Made by a program: the position numbers and the translations under genes. From Natronomonas gomsonensis (GTDB taxonomy: Archaea > Halobacteriota > Halobacteria > Halobacteriales > Haloarculaceae), in the NCBI RefSeq assembly GCF_024300825.1, contig NZ_CP101323.1, forward strand, positions 3,410,001-3,474,000: a stretch of 64,000 nucleotides of DNA. Reading direction: 5' to 3'. Shown here one piece after another: positions 17,073 through 25,691 of this stretch; within the stretch, counting starts at the first letter, position 1; every line of letters starts with the position of its first letter. The notes beneath the pieces are model-generated. The model ran no database searches and was not told the DNA's origin. It saw only the letters and a program-made list of their open reading frames with translations.

Positions 17073-17630
17073 TCACTGCAGGGCCGCAAGCGCCGTCCGG
17101 AACTCCTCGTCGTCGAACTGCTCGGCGAGGTTGACGGTTTCCGAGCGAAGCTTGTCGATTTTCGCCAGCAGGTACTGGTACTGGGGGTCCTCGGCGAGCT
17201 CTTCGGGCTCGTGTTGGTTCTCGAGGGCGATCTGCTTGGAGATGGCCGCGAACAACTCGCGGACGTTGTCGTCGTACACCCGTCGATGCAGCAGGTGGTC
17301 GACGAGGTCGAACAACTCCTCTTCGCGGACGGGTTTCGTGATGTAGGCGTCGAACCCCATGTCGACGACGTCGACGTCGGGTTCGACGGCGGTGACCATC
17401 GCCACCTGACAGTCGGGGGCGCGGTCCCGGATGAGTTTCAGCACCGCGGCGCCGTCCATCCCGGGCATCTGTCGGTCCAGGAGGACGACCTCGACGTCCT
17501 CGTCGAACTTTTCGAGGGCTTCCGACCCGTCGTTGGCTACGCGGACCGGATATCGCTCCGAAAGCCACCCACTGTACAGGTCCGCTAAATCCTGCTCGTC
17601 CTCGACGACGAGAATGACGTCTTCGCTCAT
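17073..17630 (-). CDS. HalX-domain response regulator
   Basis: 185 residues from MSEDVILVVEDEQDL at 17630. A CheY-like receiver (1-115) has the acidic pair in VVEDEQD, phosphoacceptor Asp52 in LLDRQMPG, and the conserved Lys in YITKPVREEEL. The C-terminal helical HalX domain (about 118-185) is characteristic of haloarchaeal response regulators and its function is unproven. No histidine kinase is adjacent, so it is an orphan here. The upstream region has two tandem GTGAAACC copies (17631-17646 approximately). Confidence 0.92.
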   Translation of the reverse strand: MSEDVILVVEDEQDLADLYSGWLSERYPVRVANDGSEALEKFDEDVEVVLLDRQMPGMDGAAVLKLIRDRAPDCQVAMVTAVEPDVDVVDMGFDAYITKPVREEELFDLVDHLLHRRVYDDNVRELFAAISKQIALENQHEPEELAEDPQYQYLLAKIDKLRSETVNLAEQFDDEEFRTALAALQ

Positions 17631-18446
17631 GTGAAACCGTGAAACCGGTTGTAACGGTGTAGGGCGTTGATTCGTAATAAATCCCCGGTCGCGGTAGGAT
17701 TCGATAGGACCGGTCGACCGGCCGTCTCGGAGGCCGGCTGCGAACGGCCTCTCCCGAATCAGTCCCGCATCTCCTCGGACGGTCGAGAACACTCCCAAAA
17801 CCACGCATCGGGTAGATCACCGACTCCACGGACTGACCGAACGCTGTTAGAAAGTACCCGGCGGGGAAATCAATACGTCGGACGCAGCGTCGGCGTAGAT
17901 GTTTAGAATCCACAGATACCTGCAACAGAACTGTTCTTAAGATGTACACAATAGCATGCGCATATGTACACAAGCGTTAAACGTTGTAAATAGCGCACGT
18001 GACTCCTGCTTTGGCTGATTGACGAAACTACTATCGCTGTGTCGTGTAGATAACAAGATTAACTGTGTTATGAAAATCCCTACCGATTTTCGGAGGGCCG
18101 ACAGGTCACCTCTCGCGGATGGTCGATATTTCGAGTTTCTCGAAACGAGTCGGCACGGTTATGAAATAACTACGACCGCGTAAGCTAATGAATTTGGTTG
18201 TGTGCCTCTCGAATACACCATCCGGAACAGTCGAAACAGAACAAACCCCACTTCGAACTATTATGTTTGTAGTATATGCCTCTCAAGTGTCCGGTTCTTG
18301 GCCTGAACGGCTGCTTACGGGTGTATAACCGGACTGAACATCTGGCCAACCGAGTTACTACGACACCGGGAGCGATTGAGTGTACGAACATGTTTTCGAG
18401 CATCTCGAAAGTATTTTCAGACAGCAGGAAGACTACTGGAATAGCA
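17631..18446. other. 816-bp AT-rich intergenic region between the HalX and IclR genes
   Basis: Divergent promoter space, clearly less GC-rich than its surroundings from about 17.88 to 18.45 kb. It contains the 18-bp element at 17959-17976 and a second TGTACACAA copy at 17944-17952. Several AT-rich patches could be promoters. A 127-codon minus-strand frame at 18185-18568 overlaps the IclR gene and has no haloarchaeal codon or acidity signature, so I do not call it. Confidence 0.6.
17959..17976 (-). promoter_or_regulatory. 18-bp element, left copy
   Basis: On the minus strand this reads CGCTTGTGTACATATGCG, identical at 17 of 18 positions to the element on the plus strand at 25000-25017. Its core TGTGTACATA is a near palindrome. 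A TATA-like TATTTACA lies just upstream on the minus strand, pointing away from the catabolic cluster. Confidence 0.5.
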
Positions 18447-19199
18447 ATGACCAATGGCTCACGACAAACGGTCGATCGGGCGTTCGAGATTATCGACGTA
18501 TTGGCCGAAGAGGGCGGCCTCCGAGGGTCCGCGGTCGCCGACAAGCTCGACATGCCCGTGAGTACCACCCACGACTACCTGCAGGCATTGGTCGCGACGG
18601 GATACGTGACCAAAACGGACAACGTCTATCGGATTTCGACGCGATTCCTCGAAGTCGGACAACAACAGCGCCACCGCATGAACGTGTTCTCTGCAGCGCA
18701 GGACGAACTCGAGACGGTCGCTGAGGAGACCGGCGAACACGTCACTCTGATGGTCGAGGAAAACGGTCAAGGCGTCCTCCTCGCGATTAGCGAGGGCGAA
18801 GACGCCGTGAGCCTCTTTGCGTATCCCGGCGCCCGGATGCCCTTGCACGCGACGGCACCGGGGAAAGCCATCCTCGCGTACCTTCCCCAGGAGTCGGTCG
18901 AGGAGATTTTCGATGAGCACGGCCTCGTCGCGGTTACGAACCAAACGATTACCCAACGCGAGGAGCTTTTTGACCAACTCGAAACCGTTCGAGAACAAGG
19001 ATATGCGGTCGACGACGGCGAACGCATCGCAGGAATGGTCTGTATCGCCGCCCCGGTACTGGACAAATCAGATGACGTGCAGGCGGCTATCTGCGTCTGC
19101 GGGCCGCGAAGTCGAATCGACGCGCAACGACGAGCGGAAATCGCGGAGGTCGTCCGCCGGTCGGCGAACGTGGTTCAGGTGAATCTGGACTACGCCTGA
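18447..19199 (+). CDS. IclR-family transcriptional regulator
   Basis: 250 residues from MTNGSRQTVDRAFEIID at 18447. The N-terminal winged helix (SAVADKLDMPVSTTHDYLQALVATGYV, about residues 27-53) is followed by the IclR effector domain. That domain carries family blocks GEHVTLMVEENGQGVLL, LHATAPGKAILAYLP and GYAVDDGERIAGMVCIAAPV. IclR proteins usually repress or activate adjacent catabolic operons on binding small acids. It heads the acyl-CoA catabolic block and converges with the CoA-transferase gene, whose stop abuts its own. The TATGTACATA elements at 17.96 and 25.0 kb are possible binding sites (inference). Confidence 0.93.
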   Translation: MTNGSRQTVDRAFEIIDVLAEEGGLRGSAVADKLDMPVSTTHDYLQALVATGYVTKTDNVYRISTRFLEVGQQQRHRMNVFSAAQDELETVAEETGEHVTLMVEENGQGVLLAISEGEDAVSLFAYPGARMPLHATAPGKAILAYLPQESVEEIFDEHGLVAVTNQTITQREELFDQLETVREQGYAVDDGERIAGMVCIAAPVLDKSDDVQAAICVCGPRSRIDAQRRAEIAEVVRRSANVVQVNLDYA

Positions 19200-20759
19200 T
19201 CAGTTGACGTACTCGGTCAGGTCCATCGGCGCCTCGCGGAACAACGCCGGGTGCATCTCTGCGAGGTCGTCGGCGATGGTCGGTTCGAACGCCATGTTGT
19301 CGATGACGTCGGCCTCCACGTCGACGCCCGGGGCGACTTCGGTCAGCACCAGGCCATCGCTGGAGAGTTCGAAGACGGCCCGCTCGGTGACGTAGACGAC
19401 GGGTTGGTCCGTCTCGACGGCGTATTCGCCGCTGAAGGTGATCTGCTCGACCGCATCGACGAACTTCGTGCTCTCCCCTTCCGAGGCGATGTCGAGGGTT
19501 CCGCCACCGATGTCGACCTCCAACCCGCCCGTGGTGAGCGTCCCACAGAAGACGACTTTCTCGGCGTTCTGCGTGATGTTGATGAAGCCGCCACAGCCCG
19601 GCAGTTGCGAGCCGAAGCGACTCACGTTGATGTTGCCCTCGGCGTCGATTTGGGCCATTCCGAGATAGCCGATATCGAGACCGCCGCCGTCGTAGAAGTC
19701 GAACTGCTCGGGCGAGGTGACCAGTGCCTCGTGGTTGACGGCCGTTCCGAAGCTGATACCTCCCGATGGCGACCCGCCGATCGGGCCAGCCTCGACGGTC
19801 TGGGTGATTTCGTCGCTGATATTCCCCTCGTTCGCGACGGCCGGAATCGTCTCTGGCACGCCGACGCCGAGATTCACGACGGCGTCTGGGACCAGTTCCA
19901 TCGCGGCTCGGCGCGCGATGACTTTCCGTTCCGTGAGCGGTGTCCGGTCGGTGCCGTCGTCCTGTGGTACTTTGATTTCGCCGCTGAATGCGCCACTGTA
20001 GTCCTCCCCGTAGGTCTGTTTGTGGTGGGAAGCGGGCGCCTCGACGACCTTGTCGACGACGACGCCGGGGACATCGATTTCGCGAGCGCTCAGCGACCCC
20101 GCCTCGGTGACTCGCTCGACCTGTGCGATAACCGTCCCGCCAGCGTTGTGAGCGGCTTGGGCCATCGCCAGCATGTTCGAGGTGAGCGCCTCGCGCTCCA
20201 TCGTGATGTTGCCGTTCTCGTCGGCGGTGGTCCCGCGAATGATGGCGACATCGAGTGGCTGTGCGTGGTAGAAGAGGTACTCCTCGCCGTCGATGGTGAC
20301 GACCTCGACGATGTCCTCGGTGGTCTCCTCGTTGGCCTTTGCGCCTTCCTGACGCGGGTCGACGAAGGTTCGCAGTCCGACAGTCGTGATGGTCCCCGGT
20401 TTGCCCGCGGCCGTGTCACGAAGCAGGTGGTCCATCGCGCCGAAGGGAAGGTTGTACGCTTCGACCTCGCCTGCGACGACCTTCTCCATCAGTTCCGGGA
20501 CGAAGCCCCAGTGGCTGCCGATGACCCGTTCGATCATGCCGTCTTGGACGAGATGTGAGATGCCGTTGCCTTGGCGGTCGCCCTCAGCGGCCGGATGATA
20601 GAGCGTGAGATGTCCGGGCGCGCCGGTCGCCGCGTATCGCTCGCCGAGTCCCTCCAAGACGTATTCGGGAATGCTGACGGCGACGAAGCCCCCGATACCG
20701 ACCACGTCTCCGTCTTCGATGCACTGGACCGCCTCGTCGACGGGTTCTACGAGTACCAT
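19200..20759 (-). CDS. fused two-domain acyl-CoA:acetate/3-ketoacid CoA-transferase
   Basis: 519 residues from MVLVEPVDEAV at 20759; a TTG 30 bp upstream is less likely. Both halves of class I CoA-transferase are present in one chain. The A domain has GDVVGIGGFVAVSIPEYVLEGL and GHLTLYHPAAEGDRQGNG. The B domain has VNLGVGVPETIPAVANE and TVEAGPIGGSPSGG, whose Glu is the expected thioester-forming residue. The fused form resembles bacterial YdiF/propionate CoA-transferases. It would activate a short-chain acid at the expense of acetyl-CoA, entering the dehydrogenase/thiolase steps encoded beside it. Divergent from the acyl-CoA dehydrogenase gene. Confidence 0.92.
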   Translation of the reverse strand: MVLVEPVDEAVQCIEDGDVVGIGGFVAVSIPEYVLEGLGERYAATGAPGHLTLYHPAAEGDRQGNGISHLVQDGMIERVIGSHWGFVPELMEKVVAGEVEAYNLPFGAMDHLLRDTAAGKPGTITTVGLRTFVDPRQEGAKANEETTEDIVEVVTIDGEEYLFYHAQPLDVAIIRGTTADENGNITMEREALTSNMLAMAQAAHNAGGTVIAQVERVTEAGSLSAREIDVPGVVVDKVVEAPASHHKQTYGEDYSGAFSGEIKVPQDDGTDRTPLTERKVIARRAAMELVPDAVVNLGVGVPETIPAVANEGNISDEITQTVEAGPIGGSPSGGISFGTAVNHEALVTSPEQFDFYDGGGLDIGYLGMAQIDAEGNINVSRFGSQLPGCGGFINITQNAEKVVFCGTLTTGGLEVDIGGGTLDIASEGESTKFVDAVEQITFSGEYAVETDQPVVYVTERAVFELSSDGLVLTEVAPGVDVEADVIDNMAFEPTIADDLAEMHPALFREAPMDLTEYVN

Positions 20760-20916
20760 GTCGTTCGGAGTACCGTCGCCCCCCGACAAACCTTTTGCTA
20801 CTCGTAATAACTATCATGAATAAGTCTGAGGGACCCCCTTTCACCGCTGGCAGGCCCTGCGATGGGTCCCAGCAGTATCGTATTCTTTAGGACCCCCCGG
20901 TCCAAACGTCCGGTCG

Positions 20917-22041
20917 ATGGACCTCACCAGCGAGCAGCAGATGATTCAGGAGACGGTACGGGAGTTCGTCGACAACGAAGTCACCGAGAACGTCGACGAA
21001 GCGGACGAGACGCAGCAGTTCCCCGAAGAGGTTTGGGACGGCCTCGCCGACCTCGACCTGACAGGGTTGACGGTGCCCGAAGAGTACGGCGGCTTCGACG
21101 CGGACGAGGTTACTTACAGCATCGTAAACGAGGAACTGGCTCGCGGGCACTTGGCCGTCGCGACGGCCCTGTCGGTCCACGGGCTGGCAACGTCGTGTAT
21201 CCGTCAGTTCGGGACCCAGGAACAACAGGACGAGTGGCTCTCGGAGATGGTCGAGGGACGCCCCGTCGGTGCGTTCGCGCTTTCGGAGCCCCACGCCGGG
21301 TCGAACCCCGCCGAGATGACGACCGAGGCTCGCAAGGAGGGCGACGAGTACGTCATCAACGGCAAGAAGCAGTGGATTACCAACGGCAAGCGCTCGGGCG
21401 TCGTTATCCTGTTTGCCAAAACCGATAGCGACGACCCGAACACTGTCACGCAGTTCCTCGTCCCGAAGGACGTCGATGGGCTGGAAGTCGGCAAGAAAGA
21501 GGACAAGCTCGGTCTCCGGGCCAGCGACACGACGACGCTTATCTTCGACGACGTTCGCATCCCCGCCGAGAACCGTCTTACCGAGGTCGGCGACGGACTC
21601 AAGGCCGCCTTCTCCATTCTGACTGGCGGCCGCATCGCCATCGCCAGCCAGGCCGTCGGCGTGGCACAGGCCGCCCTCGACGACGCCGTCGACTACGCCA
21701 ACGACCGCGAGCAGTTCGACCAGCCGATTATCGAACATCAGGCCATCGCGCACAAACTCGCCGATATGCAGACGGACGTCCAAGCCGCGCGTCTGCTCAC
21801 GCGCGACGCCGCCCGCAAGAACGAGGACGATGTCCACCCCAAGTCGGCAAGTATGGCGAAGTACTTCGCCAGCGAGACGGCCGTCGACGTGGCCAACGAG
21901 GCTGTTCAGGTCCACGGCGGCTACGGCTACACCAAGGACTTCGACGTCGAACGCTACTACCGCGACGCCAAAATCACGACCATCTACGAGGGGACCTCCG
22001 AGATTCAAAAGAAGGTCATCGCGCGACACCTCAAGGAGTAG
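20917..22041 (+). CDS. acyl-CoA dehydrogenase
   Basis: 374 residues, the normal length. This FAD enzyme makes trans-2-enoyl-CoA and passes electrons to ETF. Family signatures are GAFALSEPHAGSNPAEM (flavin/substrate block), KQWITNGKRSGVVILFAKT, and YGYTKDFDVERYYRDAKITTIYEGTSEIQKKVIARHL at the C-terminus. The Glu of YEGTSEI is the short-chain-type catalytic base. This position suggests a short- or medium-chain substrate. It sits between the CoA-transferase and the 3-hydroxyacyl-CoA dehydrogenase genes. Confidence 0.96.
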   Translation: MDLTSEQQMIQETVREFVDNEVTENVDEADETQQFPEEVWDGLADLDLTGLTVPEEYGGFDADEVTYSIVNEELARGHLAVATALSVHGLATSCIRQFGTQEQQDEWLSEMVEGRPVGAFALSEPHAGSNPAEMTTEARKEGDEYVINGKKQWITNGKRSGVVILFAKTDSDDPNTVTQFLVPKDVDGLEVGKKEDKLGLRASDTTTLIFDDVRIPAENRLTEVGDGLKAAFSILTGGRIAIASQAVGVAQAALDDAVDYANDREQFDQPIIEHQAIAHKLADMQTDVQAARLLTRDAARKNEDDVHPKSASMAKYFASETAVDVANEAVQVHGGYGYTKDFDVERYYRDAKITTIYEGTSEIQKKVIARHLKE

Positions 22042-22050
22042 TACCGCCGC

Positions 22051-22914
22051 TCAGTCGTATTCGTAGAAACCTTTACCGGTCTTCTTTCCGAGGTCGCCGG
22101 CTTCGACTTTTCGCTTGAGCAGATAGGCGGGCTTGTAGCGGTCGCCCAACTCCTCGTGAAGCGTCTCCGTGGCGTGGAGACAGACGTCCAACCCGATGTG
22201 GTCGGCCAGCGTCAGTGGCCCCATCGGCACGTTCGTCCCGAGCGTCATGCCCTTATCGAGGTCCTCCTTGGAGGCGACGCCCTCGTCGTAGGCGCGGATG
22301 CCTTCGTTAATCCACGGCATCAGCACGCGGTTGGTGACGAAGCCGGGCTTGTCGTCGGACTCCCAGGTCTCCTTGTCGAGGGCCTCCGAGAAGTCGTGAG
22401 CCAACGCGACCACGTCGTCATCGGTCTTCTCTCCGACGACGACCTCGACGCCTTTCATCACCGGAACCGGGTTCATGAAGTGAATCCCGACGACCTGCTC
22501 GGGACGCTCGGTCGCCGAAGCGATGGTCGTAATCGACAGCGTCGAGGTGTTCGTCGCCAACACCGCCCCCTCGTCGGTCACCTCGTCGAGGTCCGCGAAG
22601 ATGTCCTGTTTGATGTCGACGTCCTCGACGGCGGCCTCGACGACGAGGTCACAGTCCGCGAGGTCCGCGAGGTCGGTCGTGCCGGTGATACGGTCCTTGG
22701 CGGCCGTCGCCTCGTCGGCGGTCAATTTGTCGCTGTCGACCAGACTGCCGAGGCTGGCGTCGATGGTCTCGAAACCGTCCTCGACGAACGACTGTTCTAT
22801 GTCCCGCATCACGACGTCGTAACCCGCCATTGCGGCCACCTGTGCGATACCACTGCCCATCGTGCCCGCGCCGACGACACCGACGCGGTCTATCGACTCT
22901 AGCTGGAGCGACAT
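22051..22914 (-). CDS. 3-hydroxyacyl-CoA (3-hydroxybutyryl-CoA) dehydrogenase
   Basis: 287 residues. An NAD(P) Rossmann domain opens with RVGVVGAGTMGSGIAQVAAMAGYDV. The catalytic His is in VGIHFMNPVPVMKGVEVV, and the C-terminal dimerisation domain has DKPGFVTNRVLMPWINEGI and MTLGTNVPMGPLTLADHIGLD. It oxidises 3-hydroxyacyl-CoA to 3-ketoacyl-CoA in beta-oxidation or works in the reverse direction. The single-domain length matches PaaH/Hbd and not the fused FadB form. It is convergent with the acyl-CoA dehydrogenase gene, 9 bp apart. Confidence 0.95.
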   Translation of the reverse strand: MSLQLESIDRVGVVGAGTMGSGIAQVAAMAGYDVVMRDIEQSFVEDGFETIDASLGSLVDSDKLTADEATAAKDRITGTTDLADLADCDLVVEAAVEDVDIKQDIFADLDEVTDEGAVLATNTSTLSITTIASATERPEQVVGIHFMNPVPVMKGVEVVVGEKTDDDVVALAHDFSEALDKETWESDDKPGFVTNRVLMPWINEGIRAYDEGVASKEDLDKGMTLGTNVPMGPLTLADHIGLDVCLHATETLHEELGDRYKPAYLLKRKVEAGDLGKKTGKGFYEYD

Positions 22915-23004
22915 CACTGTCGAGTCGACACACGAGTAACCTAAGTGTGCCGAAACGGCGCGGCAACCGATAGAACAAAGTTCGTGAACAGGACATCTTC
23001 ATGC

Positions 23005-23322
23005 ATGCGGAAACTTGTCAATCTTCTCGTCCGACAGGACGGGTTGGACCACGAGGAGTTCGTGGACTACTGGTTGAACGAGCATGCACCGCTGGCAGAG
23101 GACCTCCCCGGCGTCAAAAAGTACGCCACGTCGGTCCCCGCCGACCCCGAGAAGGCGGCCTACGACGGAATCGCGGAGCTGTACCTCGCCGCCGATACGA
23201 CCGTCGGCGACGTGTTCGGAAGCGACGCGGGCCAGCGGGTCCAGGCAGATACGGCGAACTTCGTCGACGACGACGCCGGAGAGATTCTCGTCGTCGACGA
23301 GACGGTACAGTTCGACGAGTGA
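23005..23322 (+). CDS. EthD-like (dimeric alpha-beta barrel) protein
   Basis: 105 residues from MRKLVNLLVRQDGLD at 23005. The fold and motifs match EthD-type ferredoxin-like barrels: GLDHEEFVDYWLNEHAPLAEDLPGVKKYATS, then a second beta-alpha-beta ending in VVDETVQFDE. Members accompany degradation pathways and some are lyases or monooxygenase accessories. The HAP motif His (NEHAPLA) is typical. It lies 28 bp before the thiolase gene and is probably co-transcribed with it. Confidence 0.85.
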   Translation: MRKLVNLLVRQDGLDHEEFVDYWLNEHAPLAEDLPGVKKYATSVPADPEKAAYDGIAELYLAADTTVGDVFGSDAGQRVQADTANFVDDDAGEILVVDETVQFDE

Positions 23323-23350
23323 ACGCGAACACGCGACCAACGAGCGACAC

Positions 23351-24517
23351 ATGACACGAGCACGCATTGCTGGCACAGGGATGACGCCGTTCGGGGAACA
23401 CCCCGACCGGCCGGGCCGGGACCTCTTCGGTGAGGCCGGGCTCGCGGCACTCGACGATGCCGGACTCACGCTGGACGACGTCGACGAAGTGTTCTACGGC
23501 AACTTCGTCGGAACGCTGTCCGAGAACCAGGGTCATCAGGGCCCCATCATGAGCGAGGCCTTCGGGTCGACCGCGCCCGCGAAACGAATCGAGGGCGCCT
23601 GCGCATCGAGCGGGCTGGCTATCCGCGAGGCGGTCCGCGTTATCAGAAACGGCGAAGCCGACGTGGTCGTCGCCGGCGGGATGGAACGCATGACGAACAT
23701 GGGGACTGCCGGTGCGACGGCTGGTTTAGCCGTCGCAGCCGACGACCTCTATGAGGTTCGTCCCGGCGTAACCTTCCCCGCGGCCTACGCGCTCATGGCG
23801 CGGGCCTACTTCGAGACGTTCGGCGGCGACCCGACCGACCTCGCACACATCTCCGTCAAAAACCACGAGAACGCCCTCGTCAACGACCATGCGCATCTGC
23901 AGACCGAGATATCCGTCGCGGACGTCGTCGAAGCACCGACCGTCGCCGACCCCCTCGGCCTCTACGACGCCTGTCCCATCAGCGACGGCGCCAGCGCAGT
24001 CGTATTGACGACCGACGCCTACGCCGAGGCCAATGACCTCGACGCCGGGGTTGCGATTACCGGGAGCGGCCAAGGCGGCGATCGGATGGCGCTGCAGGAC
24101 CGTGAGTCATTCGCGAAGACGCCGGCAACCCGTGATGCTGCCCGTGAGGCGTACGCCGATGCGAACGTCACCCCAAACGACATCGACCTCGCGGAGGTCC
24201 ACGACTGTTTCACGATTGCGGAGGTGCTCGCCTTGGAAGCGCTCGACCTCTACGAGGACGGCGAGGCCATCGGCGCAGCGCGCCGTGGCGAGACGACACG
24301 AGACGGGCGACTGCCCGTCAACCTTTCGGGCGGGCTGAAAGCGAAGGGCCATCCCGTCGGCGCGACGGGGACGGCACAGATCGCCGCCGTGGCGAAACTG
24401 TTGGCTGGGACCCATCCCCGAGCGGACGCCCTCGATTCGCCGACCGTCGGAATCGCCCACAACGCCGGCGGCACCGTCGCCAGCGCGACCGTCCACGTTT
24501 TGGAGGTGGTCCGATGA
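23351..24517 (+). CDS. thiolase-family acetyl-CoA acyltransferase (SCP-x type)
   Basis: 388 residues from MTRARIAGTGMTPFGEH at 23351. Thiolase catalytic residues are visible: nucleophile Cys in EGACASSGLAIREAV, His in AEVHDCFTIAEVLALEAL, and the C-terminal NLSGGLKAKGHPVGATGTAQ. This archaeal/SCP-x subgroup typically needs a DUF35 partner, which is encoded immediately downstream with a 4-bp overlap. It cleaves 3-ketoacyl-CoA to acetyl-CoA, or condenses acetyl-CoA units. Confidence 0.94.
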   Translation: MTRARIAGTGMTPFGEHPDRPGRDLFGEAGLAALDDAGLTLDDVDEVFYGNFVGTLSENQGHQGPIMSEAFGSTAPAKRIEGACASSGLAIREAVRVIRNGEADVVVAGGMERMTNMGTAGATAGLAVAADDLYEVRPGVTFPAAYALMARAYFETFGGDPTDLAHISVKNHENALVNDHAHLQTEISVADVVEAPTVADPLGLYDACPISDGASAVVLTTDAYAEANDLDAGVAITGSGQGGDRMALQDRESFAKTPATRDAAREAYADANVTPNDIDLAEVHDCFTIAEVLALEALDLYEDGEAIGAARRGETTRDGRLPVNLSGGLKAKGHPVGATGTAQIAAVAKLLAGTHPRADALDSPTVGIAHNAGGTVASATVHVLEVVR

Positions 24518-24891
24518 GCGACGCGAGAGACGGGGCGTTCTCGGCCTTTCTCGACGCGATCGAGGCCGGCGAGCCGTTCTACCTCTCCTGTCCCGAAGGA
24601 CATGGGGCGATCCCGCCACAGCAACTCTGTCACGAGTGTCACAGCCGAGACCTGTCGCGAACGCCGCTCCCGGAGGCCGGTAACATCGAGACCTACACCG
24701 TGGTCGCCGTCCCTGCACCGCGGTTCAGCGACGATAGCCCCTATGTCACCGCCATCGCGGACTTCGGCCCCGTCATGCTCACCGGCCAACTCCGTGCGGT
24801 CGACCCCGACGCGGTCGAACTCGGACAAACGGTACAGATTGCCGTCGGTTCGGCCGGCGATGAGCGGTTCGTCGCCTTCGAGCGACGCTAA
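24514..24891 (+). CDS. DUF35 OB-fold/rubredoxin-like thiolase partner
   Basis: 125 residues. The N-terminal zinc ribbon (CPEGHGAIPPQQLCHECHSRDL) is followed by an OB fold (TYTVVAVPAPRFSDDSPYVTAIADFG). In archaea DUF35 proteins form complexes with thiolase and, in some lineages, HMG-CoA synthase, bridging substrate channels. The start overlaps the thiolase stop (ATGA), strongly suggesting stoichiometric translation. Note the first ligand pair is C-x3-H and not C-x2-C. Confidence 0.9.
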   Translation: MSDARDGAFSAFLDAIEAGEPFYLSCPEGHGAIPPQQLCHECHSRDLSRTPLPEAGNIETYTVVAVPAPRFSDDSPYVTAIADFGPVMLTGQLRAVDPDAVELGQTVQIAVGSAGDERFVAFERR

Positions 24892-25319
24892 CGAGTCGGC
24901 TGCGCTCCCATCGTAGCCAGTTGACCGGCATGAGTATTCTCGAGACGCCCTGAAAGTGTCTCGCAAAAACCATTTATACCAACGAATACTAATGGTTATC
25001 GCTTATGTACATATGCGTTTTAGATTACGTTCAGTATATGAAGTACTGATTCGTTCCTCAGATGAAGGCGCTAATCCCTCGGTAAGGTCGATTGTCGGCG
25101 CGTACCGAGTCGGTCGCGTGCCTTGCTGATTTCGCCTGAATGATTTCCTCGACGTGGGCGAAACCCCGCGGCTCGGTCCGTTGCGGACAGCAACCGGGTC
25201 ATAGAGTCTGCTCGAAGACGACATCGGTGTCGACGGCCGAATCCACGTCGGATTCTGTTGACTGTCTGTTATCCGAACGGCATCCGCTCGTCGGTGTTGA
25301 AAAAGGCCACCTCCCCGGG
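24892..25319. other. 428-bp AT-rich gap with no clear gene
   Basis: Lies between the ends of two convergent genes, yet has promoter-like sequence at its left: TTTATA at 24973-24978 followed by the 18-bp element at 25000-25017. A 46-codon frame (24992-25129) follows but its composition is unlike the proteome and its ATG precedes the expected transcription start, so I do not call it. Possibly a decayed gene or a small RNA locus. Confidence 0.55.
25000..25017 (+). promoter_or_regulatory. 18-bp element, right copy
   Basis: CGCTTATGTACATATGCG, containing the perfect palindrome TATGTACATA at 25004-25013. It is placed about 25 bp after a TATA box (24973), where a repressor would cover the transcription start. 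It is the inverted match of the element at 17959-17976. Confidence 0.5.
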
Positions 25320-25622
25320 TTAGATTAAATCGGTAACTGAACCGGTCCGCTGATTTTGCGGCGTATCTGCCCGGTTCGCAGGCACCCAGACAACGGTCGG
25401 CTCCTCATCGTCCCCCTCGGCTGGCTCGACATCGACGATTTCGACTTCCGTGCCCGTCTTGACGACACGACAGAGATCGCCGATTTCAAGGCCTCGCTCA
25501 TCGCGCAGGTACTCGAGAGCTTGCTCACGCTTTCGCTGTTCTTCCTTCACGGGACAGTCGTGACGCATTCGGAGCTCGGAGAGCGTCTCGAATTCCGCCC
25601 CGCAGGCATCGCAGATGTGCAT
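25320..25622 (-). CDS. small C2H2-like zinc-finger protein
   Basis: 100 residues from MHICDACGAEFETLSELRMRH at 25622; a GTG 6 bp upstream is possible. The N-terminal finger has CDAC followed by His and Cys ligands (RMRHDCP), close to a C2H2/C2HC pattern. A helix rich in Glu/Lys/Arg follows, then an SH3-like beta region (LEIGDLCRVVKTGTEVEIVDVEPAE). Probably a nucleic-acid or protein-binding factor. Located 69 bp downstream of pus10 on the same strand. Confidence 0.75.
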   Translation of the reverse strand: MHICDACGAEFETLSELRMRHDCPVKEEQRKREQALEYLRDERGLEIGDLCRVVKTGTEVEIVDVEPAEGDDEEPTVVWVPANRADTPQNQRTGSVTDLI

Positions 25623-25691
25623 AGCCACCCTTCCGCGTCGACCGGTAAATCTCTGCGGTTACGAGCGTCGGTCGAAAAGAGAGAGTCGCGC

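Noticed and set aside
18185-18568. Minus-strand 127-codon frame overlapping the IclR start
   Set aside because: Cys/Ser/Arg-rich, no haloarchaeal composition, and it conflicts with a clear IclR gene.
24992-25129. 46-codon plus-strand frame after the 24973 TATA box
   Set aside because: The ATG is only 19 bp after the TATA start, the composition is atypical, and no family is recognised.
25003-25224. Minus-strand 73-codon frame in the AT-rich gap
   Set aside because: Ser/Arg-rich, no motif, no start signal, and composition unlike real genes here.
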